A DNA stretch of 58,852 nucleotides from DAIQON01 sp036787835. GTDB taxonomy: Bacteria; Patescibacteriota; Saccharimonadia; Saccharimonadales; UBA4665. Shown in pieces: positions 16,593-22,070 of the stretch; the stretch's first letter is position 1, and the number at the start of each line of letters is the position of its first letter. The stretch covers positions 1-58,852 of the forward strand of contig DAIQON010000005.1 in NCBI GenBank assembly GCA_036787835.1. Direction: 5' to 3'. Below the pieces are notes generated by a model. It did no database searches. It was not told the origin of the DNA and saw only the letters and a program-made list of their open reading frames with translations. The position numbers and the translations under genes were made by a program.

Positions 16593-16615
16593 GCATTAGG
16601 TACGTTAGAACTTTA
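16593..16615 (+). repeat. Direct repeat, first copy (post-B1)
   Basis: GCATTAGGTACGTTAGAA plus CTTTA is identical to 19100-19122. Both copies lie about 30 nt after a nearly identical array-B repeat (B1, B5), with partly similar sequence between, so a segment of about 80 nt was duplicated. Confidence 0.8.
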
Positions 16616-16662
16616 TTACTTTGGTTGGGTCATGACGTTATCGCTTACCGGTCATCAAAATG

Positions 16663-16818
16663 TCAATCAGCTAGTTTATCACCAACATGTTTAATTTTGC
16701 TCTTCATCTCACCTTTGGTTTCTTCTACTTTACCTTTTGCTTCTAGTTTTTTATTGTCAGTCATTTTACCAACTGCTTGTTTAGTTTTACCACTAATTTT
16801 ATCTGATGTGCTACTCAT
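16663..16818 (-). CDS. CsbD-family stress protein
   Basis: A 51-aa protein from MSSTSDKISGKTKQAVGKM. The Lys/Gly/Glu-rich sequence (KISGKTKQAVGKMTDNKK, then KGKVEETKGEMKSK) is the CsbD pattern, a small general-stress family of unknown mechanism. The start at 16818 is supported by GGGGAG 8-13 nt upstream; a longer start at 16899 has no such site. It is the only complete array-B gene on the minus strand, and it shares its interval with a broken oxidoreductase gene. Confidence 0.8.
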   Translation of the reverse strand: MSSTSDKISGKTKQAVGKMTDNKKLEAKGKVEETKGEMKSKIKHVGDKLAD

Positions 16819-16931
16819 GATGTTAACTCCCCTAATATTACTTTTCTTGTAATTATGAGTATGCGGCACATTAGGTTTGTTGTCTGTGCGCAGCGTCACA
16901 GTATCTATAAATGTTGTATTACACTAATAGT

Positions 16932-17259
16932 ATGTTAAATCTACCCTTAGTTGAGGAGTCCCTTTGGCAAGAGTCCTATCCTAGCTCAATATATCCGCAA
17001 TTAAGTAAAGACCTAAATGTCGATGTCGTTATTGTCGGTGCTGGAATTACCGGGTTAACTTCGGCGTACCTTCTTCAAAAAGCTGGGTTTAAGGTGGCGG
17101 CGCTGGATAAGTCCACGTTGGGAGGCGGAACTACAAGGTCGTACAACAGGCAAAGTCACTTCACAGCATAGCCTTGTATATAGCGACGTACAAGATTTTG
17201 CAGATATGACTGCTAAAACAGCGATTAGGCAAAATGGGGTTGACCAACTAGTAGAGTAG
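16932..17259 (+). pseudogene. Truncated, frameshifted FAD oxidoreductase
   Basis: The N-terminus of a DadA/glycine-oxidase-like FAD protein: NLPLVEESLWQESYP, then the dinucleotide-binding VVIVGAGITGLTSAYLL. The frame is lost by one extra base near 17135. After correction it continues GRTTGKVTSQHSLVYSD in the next frame and stops at 17257-17259. Homologues run to about 400-500 residues; here only about 110 codons remain. The end lies 4 nt before repeat B2, as if the rest had been replaced at the repeat. Confidence 0.8.
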
Positions 17260-17263
17260 CATT

Positions 17264-17292
17264 GTTCTGACCTTGTGAAGAACAGTGCACCA
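17264..17292 (+). repeat. Array B repeat, copy B2
   Basis: A 29-nt copy: GTTCTGACCTTGTG, end AGAACAGTGCACCA. With its left flank it forms a 10-bp imperfect hairpin, GCATTGTTCT against AGAACAGTGC (one T-G). The changed 3' arm is matched by a changed 5' arm. Confidence 0.85.
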
Positions 17293-17341
17293 CAGTGCTT
17301 AAGCTTTTATATAATCTACATAAATGTAATAATATTCATAT

Positions 17342-17632
17342 ATGGGTATCGAAAAACACACTACATTAATTATTCCAGAAGGTCGTGAAGCTGCTATAGG
17401 TGAAATATTTGACTTAGCACACAGGCTTGGCTTAGGCATGACGCAGGTAGTAGAAGTAGAGACTGATGCGCCAACAAGTGTAGATGACGAAAGATTCTTA
17501 GCAGAGGGTGAAGCACGATGGCGAGCTTACCTAGAAGAGGTTGGTCCAGAAGCTGCTGTAGCAGGTTTTCTAGCTGATGCAGAAGCTGCAGCAGCGAACT
17601 GGCTTGGCATAAGGTCAACTACCGGTAGCTAG
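17342..17632 (+). CDS. Hypothetical array-B protein, unit 3
   Basis: A 96-aa protein, MGIEKHTTLIIPEG onward. It is Ala/Glu-rich and probably helical (FLADAEAAAANWLG). No motif or family is recognised. Two AT-rich -10-like boxes (TATAAT near 17314, TAATAT near 17330) precede it and there is no Shine-Dalgarno sequence. The stop is 22 nt before repeat B3. Function unknown. Confidence 0.6.
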   Translation: MGIEKHTTLIIPEGREAAIGEIFDLAHRLGLGMTQVVEVETDAPTSVDDERFLAEGEARWRAYLEEVGPEAAVAGFLADAEAAAANWLGIRSTTGS

Positions 17633-17641
17633 ACCTTCAAA

Positions 17642-17683
17642 TTGCAGGAGTTTGGTTCCGACTTTGTCGACAATCCTGCACCA
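17642..17683 (+). repeat. Array B repeat, copy B3 with 5' partner
   Basis: The 29-nt copy is 17655-17683 (GTTCCGAC, TTTGTCGAC, AATCCTGCACCA). TGCAGGA at 17643-17649 is the exact complement of TCCTGCA, giving a 7-bp outer stem, with TTG/CAA and GAC/GTC further in. It is the most complete stem-loop of the array and has no T-run, so it does not look like a terminator. Confidence 0.85.
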
Positions 17684-17708
17684 TAAGCTTTTTCAAAGCA
17701 ATGCTTAT

Positions 17709-17737
17709 TTGTGGTATTAGTATAATTATAATATAAT
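17709..17737 (+). promoter_or_regulatory. Promoter of array-B unit 4
   Basis: TTGTGG (17709-17714), 17 nt, TATAAT (17732-17737). The ATG at 17745 follows after 7 nt with no Shine-Dalgarno sequence: leaderless. Confidence 0.75.
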
Positions 17738-17744
17738 TAGCGAC

Positions 17745-18566
17745 ATGTCAAATTTAGTTGGGTCGCAGCCAAATGCCTACGATAATCTTAGGAATGAATT
17801 ACCCCACGTTGCCCCTTATCTTTTTAACCTAGCAGATAAGGTGTTAGGAGCTGCCCCTGAAGCTAATTGGGATGTTATGTTGTGCGATGATGTAAGTGGG
17901 CGCTTACCGGCCTACTTTATTCGTAGGGTGTTAGCTGAATCAGGACAACCTATATCCACTAGGTTCATTGCCGGCTCCAAAGCATATCATGAACGTTTCG
18001 ATCCACAAGTATATAGAGACTACTATTTACACCTAACTGCAGGTTTGAGCTCACAAGTTCTTAATGTACTTATTGTGACGGAAGCCACGCACAGTGGTGC
18101 AACTCTTAATTATCTTAAAAATGTTTTAACACCGGTAACTCATAGCATCGAAACCGCCGCCGCCGTTAATGTTGTGCCGCGTAAACTTGCGACAGATTAT
18201 ACAGGCGGAGAAGGCCTAAAAGCTGGCCGTCTTGTTCGACATGCTTTTGAAACTATTAGACCTGGTAAGACACTAGATCGTTTTGCCGATAGGATACATG
18301 AGTATATGCCTGAAATACTTGAGTATGTGCCTGAATTTGTAAGACAGCATACCCCGACCGTGATAAAGCGAACGGGGTTAACACATACCCACGACTTACT
18401 AAGCTTGGGCGTATCAGATGAGGCACGTTACCCTCAAGTTTCACGTACGGCCCATAATGCTCATACGGCATTTGCCTATCAAACTATGGAAGCGCTTGTT
18501 CAGTCTTACTGTGCAAGTGAGACTTTTTTGCTAATGAGTCGGGCAAAACAATATTCTATGACTTAG
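17745..18566 (+). CDS. Possible phosphoribosyltransferase-fold protein
   Basis: A 273-aa protein, the longest in array B. Two segments recall phosphoribosyltransferases: DVMLCDDVSGRLPAYFIRRVL (residues about 43-63) and VLIVTEATHSGATLNYLKNVL (about 107-127), where the second has the shape of the PRPP-binding loop (hydrophobic strand, acidic residue, then SGAT). The usual second acidic residue is replaced (TEAT), so catalytic activity is uncertain. The C-terminal half is helical with many His and Tyr residues. It is expressed from its own leaderless promoter. An RNA- or regulator-type PRTase-like role is an alternative. Confidence 0.5.
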   Translation: MSNLVGSQPNAYDNLRNELPHVAPYLFNLADKVLGAAPEANWDVMLCDDVSGRLPAYFIRRVLAESGQPISTRFIAGSKAYHERFDPQVYRDYYLHLTAGLSSQVLNVLIVTEATHSGATLNYLKNVLTPVTHSIETAAAVNVVPRKLATDYTGGEGLKAGRLVRHAFETIRPGKTLDRFADRIHEYMPEILEYVPEFVRQHTPTVIKRTGLTHTHDLLSLGVSDEARYPQVSRTAHNAHTAFAYQTMEALVQSYCASETFLLMSRAKQYSMT

Positions 18567-18610
18567 CAGTAGCTCCTTACGTGGAGTTGGGCCGAGTTAC
18601 TATCTTGGTA

Positions 18611-18663
18611 TGCAGAACGTTGACTAGTAGAATCGTTCGGACTTCGTTGAGAACCCTGCACCA
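18611..18663 (+). repeat. Array B repeat, copy B4 with distal 5' partner
   Basis: The 29-nt copy is 18635-18663 (GTTCGGAC, TTCGTTGAG, AACCCTGCACCA). Its last 11 nt equal the tRNA-Tyr 3' end. TGCAG at 18611-18615 can pair with CTGCA. ACTAGTAG just before it also precedes B1. Confidence 0.8.
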
Positions 18664-18724
18664 CAACCATAAGCGTCATAAAATACCTTATTTCTATCAA
18701 CTAATTTGTCTTATAATATTTTAT

Positions 18725-19042
18725 ATGTCGATTGTCATTCTTTTAATTTTAATAGCCATCATTGTTAGTATTATTAAATTTCGATCGGATGGGATTCTAC
18801 CCTTTATACCAATGCTTCTTTCTATAATATTTATCGTTGCTCTAACTATAAATATACAAAACTCGATAACTTATCTAGACAATCATCCTGAGCTCAGTGG
18901 TAAACAAGTTGGTTGGTTCCCTGGATATTGGCCAATACCATTTCTTGGTGCTTTACTAATAATTATTGGGGCACCAATATACCTTCAATTTAGATACCAA
19001 AAAATTAGAGCACATACTAGTAAGCTCCATGAGACAAAATAG
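18725..19042 (+). CDS. Small membrane protein, unit 5
   Basis: A 105-aa protein with three hydrophobic segments: IVILLILIAIIVSII near residues 2-17, FIPMLLSIIFIVALTI near 27-43 and PFLGALLIIIGAPIYL near 70-86, and a basic C-terminal tail. I chose the ATG at 18725, since an upstream in-frame start would run through repeat B4. The TAG stop supplies the first base of repeat B5. No family recognised; it resembles small accessory membrane proteins such as immunity proteins, but that is only an impression. Confidence 0.6.
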   Translation: MSIVILLILIAIIVSIIKFRSDGILPFIPMLLSIIFIVALTINIQNSITYLDNHPELSGKQVGWFPGYWPIPFLGALLIIIGAPIYLQFRYQKIRAHTSKLHETK

Positions 19043-19070
19043 TTCCGGCTTTGTTAAGAATGCTGCACCA
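19042..19070 (+). repeat. Array B repeat, copy B5
   Basis: A 29-nt copy: GTTCCGGC, TTTGTTAAG, AATGCTGCACCA. It overlaps the TAG of unit 5 by one base. ACAAA upstream pairs with TTTGT. It shares its 3' half and flank with B1. Confidence 0.85.
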
Positions 19071-19099
19071 CGTTTTCTGTATCTGTTATTTCGTATAAA

Positions 19100-19122
19100 G
19101 CATTAGGTACGTTAGAACTTTA
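19100..19122 (+). repeat. Direct repeat, second copy (post-B5)
   Basis: Identical to 16593-16615 (GCATTAGGTACGTTAGAA plus CTTTA). It lies between repeat B5 and the unit-6 gene. Confidence 0.8.
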
Positions 19123-19205
19123 ATTATTATGGAGTACAATTAATTATTATTGCAATTGATGTAAGAGAACTATTCGAAGCTGAACTAAGCGTTTTCCATG
19201 AACAT

Positions 19206-19403
19206 TTGGATGCATGGTTAGCTCATGATATTGGCAGATTTACCCTCATAAAAGGTACTGAAATTCGAGGACCATACGATACTCAAAACGACGCAATTAC
19301 AGTAGGTTATGAAACCTATGGCAACGTACCATTTTTAACTAAAGAAATACTGCCGTTTGAACGTCCAGCGACACTTACTAGAGATATCCTGCCCGCAGCA
19401 TAG
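19206..19403 (+). CDS. Small hypothetical protein, unit 6
   Basis: A 65-codon ORF from a TTG start. The frame stays open upstream to 19116 and encodes plausible sequence (IAIDVRELFEAELSVFHEH), so the native protein is probably about 20 residues longer, with a lost or non-standard start; an ATG at 19129 is in another frame and stops after four codons. The rest (DIGRFTLIKGTEIRGPYDT, VPFLTKEILPFE) is not recognised. The TAG stop supplies the first base of repeat B6. It may be a gene damaged at its 5' end by cassette exchange. Confidence 0.45.
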   Translation: MDAWLAHDIGRFTLIKGTEIRGPYDTQNDAITVGYETYGNVPFLTKEILPFERPATLTRDILPAA

Positions 19404-19431
19404 TTCCTACTTCGTACAGTACGCTGCACCA
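19394..19431 (+). repeat. Array B repeat, copy B6 with 5' partner
   Basis: The 29-nt copy is 19403-19431 (GTTCCTAC, TTCGTACAG, TACGCTGCACCA). GCAGC at 19394-19398 pairs with GCTGC, and the inner stem is TAC/GTA where other copies have GAC/GTC: a compensated change. Confidence 0.85.
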
Positions 19432-19444
19432 AACCACAATCATA

Positions 19445-19732
19445 ATGAAAAAGACCTCCGCATTTGCGACTTATCTATTTTACCTGCAACTTTTGCTGAT
19501 ATTTGCTAGTGTAGTTACTTTATTAACAGTTCATGGTATCAACCGGCTTAATGTATTACTAACGGGTGTCCCTGCAATAGTCTTGGCTCCTATTATTTTA
19601 ATCATAAGTCTGATTGTTCTCATTAAGCGACATAAAGTATCGTTGGTTATATGGTCTTCTATTTGTTTTAATGCTGCTGCTGGTATGTTCTTCTTATTTT
19701 TGGTGTTCTTTGGCAGGCACTATAATTTATAA
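19445..19732 (+). CDS. Small membrane protein, unit 7
   Basis: A 95-aa protein of three predicted membrane helices: LFYLQLLLIFASVVTLL (about 11-28), VPAIVLAPIILIISLIVLI (about 40-60) and IWSSICFNAAAGMFFLFLVFF (about 70-91), with a basic loop IKRHK between the second and third. It starts only 13 nt after repeat B6, so there is little room for its own promoter and it may depend on readthrough. Its stop lies 9 nt before B7. Family not recognised. Confidence 0.6.
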   Translation: MKKTSAFATYLFYLQLLLIFASVVTLLTVHGINRLNVLLTGVPAIVLAPIILIISLIVLIKRHKVSLVIWSSICFNAAAGMFFLFLVFFGRHYNL

Positions 19733-19741
19733 GGGATTAAA

Positions 19742-19770
19742 GTTCTGACTTTGTCGATAACCCTGCACCA
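19742..19770 (+). repeat. Array B repeat, copy B7
   Basis: A 29-nt copy, identical to B10: GTTCTGAC, TTTGTCGAT, AACCCTGCACCA. AGGG-A-TTA just upstream pairs with TAACCCT (one bulge), and AAAGT can pair with ACTTT. Confidence 0.9.
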
Positions 19771-19799
19771 TTGACCTAATACTAATAATATGATACAAT
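19771..19799 (+). promoter_or_regulatory. Promoter of array-B unit 8
   Basis: TTGACC (19771-19776) starts at the base after the repeat's CCA; 17 nt later is TACAAT (19794-19799). The ATG at 19807 follows after 7 nt: leaderless. Confidence 0.8.
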
Positions 19800-19806
19800 A
19801 TGAGGC

Positions 19807-20208
19807 ATGTCCGTAGATTCAACTACAGGTTCTAGATTCGTTAGCTTACCAGAGGCATATGCAGCTGTCTACGCAGCTAGTGACTCGATTTTGGAAGCCA
19901 ATCAGGGGCAAACTAGAGACGAAGAAGAACATCCCCTAATAGCTGAGCACATAAGTGGACTGCTTGATTCGTTGAGCGCCTTAAAGCCAGTACCTGGTCA
20001 ACGTTTATACGGAGCGCCCTTAGTAAATGTTAGCGGTTTTCTTTCAGGACTTCACGAACAGATAATTGCTTTGGATAAGGAGCTAACAATGCAGAATGGT
20101 GGTGTCCTAGTACCTTTTAAACAGCTTACACCAGAGCTTAGTGCTCTTTGCACTGTTACTATCCAAGTCGAAGCGAGCCTTAATAGTGTAGATAGAAGCC
20201 TTAACTAA
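19807..20208 (+). CDS. Hypothetical array-B protein, unit 8
   Basis: A 133-aa, mainly helical, acidic protein (SLPEAYAAVYAASDSILEAN, then GLLDSLSALKP and LHEQIIALDKEL). No membrane helix, signal or catalytic motif is visible, and the family is not recognised. It has its own strong promoter abutting repeat B7, and its stop is 8 nt before repeat B8. This is the cleanest example of one repeat, one promoter, one gene, one repeat. Confidence 0.65.
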   Translation: MSVDSTTGSRFVSLPEAYAAVYAASDSILEANQGQTRDEEEHPLIAEHISGLLDSLSALKPVPGQRLYGAPLVNVSGFLSGLHEQIIALDKELTMQNGGVLVPFKQLTPELSALCTVTIQVEASLNSVDRSLN

Positions 20209-20216
20209 ACAACAAG

Positions 20217-20245
20217 GTTCCGACTTCGTCGATAACTCTACACCA
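20217..20245 (+). repeat. Array B repeat, copy B8
   Basis: A 29-nt copy: GTTCCGAC, TTCGTCGAT, AACTCTACACCA. The GAC/GTC and GTT/AAC pairs are intact although the acceptor part has changed. Confidence 0.8.
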
Positions 20246-20247
20246 GA

Positions 20248-20275
20248 TTGACTAAAACTAAATATATGGTATTAT
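20248..20275 (+). promoter_or_regulatory. Promoter of array-B unit 9
   Basis: TTGACT (20248-20253), 16 nt, TATTAT (20270-20275). An ATG follows after 6 nt at 20282, but its next codon is TAA. Confidence 0.65.
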
Positions 20276-20281
20276 AAAGTT

Positions 20282-20509
20282 ATGTAAGAAGGTTATCCTT
20301 TTACACCAAGAGAATATGCTACTTATGTCGAAAGACATGGACACACTCCTACTCAGGATCCGATTTATAATCACAAAGCCGGCACCCCAAATAACAGAGT
20401 TAGTACGTTGCAAGAAGACCTGCTAGTCGGTAATAGAAGTAACCCAGAAGCTGATGTTATTGAAGATGGAACTGCGACCCAGACTGAAATTGACGCGCTA
20501 GCAAAATAG
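20282..20509 (+). pseudogene. Small gene with stop at codon 2, unit 9
   Basis: A 76-codon reading frame in the normal array position with its own promoter, but the ATG is followed directly by TAA. From codon 3 the frame is open to a TAG at 20507: GYPFTPREYATYVERHGHT, NHKAGTPNNRVSTL, GTATQTEIDALAK. No alternative ATG, GTG or TTG occurs early in the frame, so one nonsense change (or sequencing error) has silenced it. The TAG supplies the first base of repeat B9. Family unknown. Confidence 0.65.
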
Positions 20510-20537
20510 TTCCGACTTCATAGACAATCCTGCACCA
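20509..20537 (+). repeat. Array B repeat, copy B9
   Basis: A 29-nt copy: GTTCCGAC, TTCATAGAC, AATCCTGCACCA. It overlaps the stop codon of unit 9 by one base. Confidence 0.8.
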
Positions 20538-20570
20538 GATTTTGATTTTAGTTTAGTGTAAAATAGACTT

Positions 20571-20888
20571 ATGGTTTTAGAGGCTGCAACAGGCTACCCA
20601 CAAGTACCCGTAGAACAGTTGCCCGACGATTTGCGTTTGGATATTACATGGATTACTCCATGGATACGTGAAGAATATACTGATGATTCTACAAGAGTTA
20701 GCTGGTATCGTTTTGGTAGAGACTCTGATAGTGCACCAGTCTTTAGTCAATTAATACTTCTAGATGGTAATAGGGTTGGGTGGCAAGAAGGTCGTAGATT
20801 GGTAGACGAACATCAGATGGGAGTTCTTATTCTGAGACATTTTGGGATTGAGTCTGATCAGCCAGCAGTAAGCTTAACTGTTAAGTAG
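20571..20888 (+). CDS. Hypothetical array-B protein, unit 10
   Basis: A 105-aa soluble, acidic protein with several Trp residues (DITWITPWIREEY, SWYRFGRDSD, VGWQEGRRL). Family not recognised. TAAAAT (20559-20564) ends 6 nt before the ATG and there is no Shine-Dalgarno sequence, again a leaderless start. Its stop is 11 nt before repeat B10. The pattern of a short beta-rich protein with conserved aromatic residues would suit a small binding domain, but this is not more than an impression. Confidence 0.6.
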   Translation: MVLEAATGYPQVPVEQLPDDLRLDITWITPWIREEYTDDSTRVSWYRFGRDSDSAPVFSQLILLDGNRVGWQEGRRLVDEHQMGVLILRHFGIESDQPAVSLTVK

Positions 20889-20899
20889 CCATTAATACA

Positions 20900-20928
20900 G
20901 TTCTGACTTTGTCGATAACCCTGCACCA
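20900..20928 (+). repeat. Array B repeat, copy B10
   Basis: Identical in all 29 positions to B7, although the flanking sequences differ: GTTCTGAC, TTTGTCGAT, AACCCTGCACCA. Confidence 0.9.
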
Positions 20929-20938
20929 AGATGTTTCT

Positions 20939-20960
20939 GAGATCCGTGATTTCGGATCTC
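20939..20960 (+). terminator. Hairpin after repeat B10
   Basis: Perfect 8-bp stem GAGATCCG/CGGATCTC with a 6-nt loop, followed by TGGTTCTCTTTT. It could terminate transcription of unit 10 or act as an operator for the SDR gene downstream; the T-run is interrupted. Confidence 0.5.
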
Positions 20961-21015
20961 TGGTTCTCTTTTGATACACTATTTATATACACATTGATAT
21001 TAAGTGGGGGTTCTT

Positions 21016-21684
21016 ATGTTTCTTATTACCGGTGCAAGCGACGGATTAGGGTTAGAAATTGCCAAACTATTAGTCTCCAAGAATAATACTGTAGTAAGTT
21101 TATCGAGAACTAAACCTGATTCAGAAGGAATTGACTGGATTAAAACAGATCTGATCAGCGAAGAATCTATTGGTAATACAGCTGAACAATTACTTGAACG
21201 TGGCGAACCAATCCAGGCATTGATTAACTGTGCAGCAATTACAAGCTATGAAGACATTGACAATATATCAGCACTCGAACTTGATCGAATGTTTAAGACT
21301 AACGTAACCGCCCCAATACTATTAACATCTAAGCTTCTTGGCCGCTTAAAAAGAGACGGGTCGGACATCGTTAATATAGGGGCATCCATAGCTTTAAAAA
21401 GTGGCTACACACAGCAATCTGTATATTCAACTACGAAGTGGGCACTACGGGGATTTACGCAAAACCTAGCAGAAGAATTAAAAGCAACAGAATGTCGAGT
21501 TATAAGCTTCCTGCTGGGTGGATTCAATTCTAGAATGCATGAAAAGGTCACTGGCCAGCCAATTATTGACCTAGAAAACTGGATGCGAGCGGAAGATATA
21601 GCCACCTGTTTAGTTCAGCTACTAGAGCTACCCAAAAATATGGAAATAAGTGAGATACTCATAAATAGAAAGACTCATCGATAG
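21016..21684 (+). CDS. SDR-family oxidoreductase, unit 11
   Basis: A 222-aa short-chain dehydrogenase/reductase from the ATG at 21016, preceded by GTGGGGG as a ribosome site; a GTG at 21004 is a weaker start. The cofactor loop ITGASDGLGLE is at the N-terminus, NCAAIT replaces NNAG, Ser is in NIGASIAL and the YSTTK catalytic motif is intact. The protein is slightly shorter than FabG-type SDRs and lacks their usual C-terminal DGG end. Substrate unknown. It is the last long gene of array B, 15 nt before repeat B11. Confidence 0.85.
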   Translation: MFLITGASDGLGLEIAKLLVSKNNTVVSLSRTKPDSEGIDWIKTDLISEESIGNTAEQLLERGEPIQALINCAAITSYEDIDNISALELDRMFKTNVTAPILLTSKLLGRLKRDGSDIVNIGASIALKSGYTQQSVYSTTKWALRGFTQNLAEELKATECRVISFLLGGFNSRMHEKVTGQPIIDLENWMRAEDIATCLVQLLELPKNMEISEILINRKTHR

Positions 21685-21699
21685 CATCTGCTTAAGCAA

Positions 21700-21727
21700 G
21701 TTCCACTTTGTTTATCACGCTGCACCA
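21700..21727 (+). repeat. Array B repeat, copy B11
   Basis: A 28-nt copy: GTTCCACT, TTGTTTATC, ACGCTGCACCA. One base shorter than the others; the last recognisable copy of the array. Confidence 0.75.
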
Positions 21728-21788
21728 AAGCTATACTCTAACTTAGCAAGTAGTATAATAAACTTGTATGTTTAACAAAGGAGCAATT

Positions 21789-21983
21789 ATGAATAATGAT
21801 ATACCTAAGAGCCGAGCATTATACACTGGGGATATTAACGCAGCAGTAATAGCTGTCCAGAAAGCTACGGGCATTGAGATAAATGATAATTGGTGGAACT
21901 CAAAGGTTGGAAACAACGGGAGTAGCGAAGAGATCTTAGACAGATTTGATAGGGCTTACGCTGAGTTAATCGCCGAGATGTAG
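21789..21983 (+). CDS. Small hypothetical protein after array B
   Basis: A 64-aa protein from MNNDIPKSRALY. AAAGGAG lies 5 nt before this ATG. An in-frame ATG at 21768, 8 nt after a TATAAT box (21754-21759), would give a leaderless 71-aa version; both may be used. It is mixed helical with NDNWWNSKVGNNGSSEE in the middle. Family not recognised. No further repeat copy follows it, so it marks the distal edge of array B. Confidence 0.55.
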   Translation: MNNDIPKSRALYTGDINAAVIAVQKATGIEINDNWWNSKVGNNGSSEEILDRFDRAYAELIAEM

Positions 21984-22070
21984 CAAGCTATGAAGACAAT
22001 AAAATTCAAGAAAATGGCGATGTTGTCTGATATAGAGACTTCCTAGTTTCTAAACTATATTGTATTAATT

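Noticed and set aside
16535..21727. Array-B repeats as intrinsic terminators.
   Set aside because: Stems are followed by CCA and mixed sequence, not by a T-run; the 20939 hairpin is separate from the repeat.
16099..21727. CRISPR array.
   Set aside because: Spacing is hundreds of bases with genes between repeats, not 25-45-nt spacers, and no cas gene is present.
21990..22055. Possible twelfth repeat downstream of the 21789 gene (TGATATAG).
   Set aside because: It matches neither repeat family over its length and lacks the TGCACCA or CCCTCCA end.
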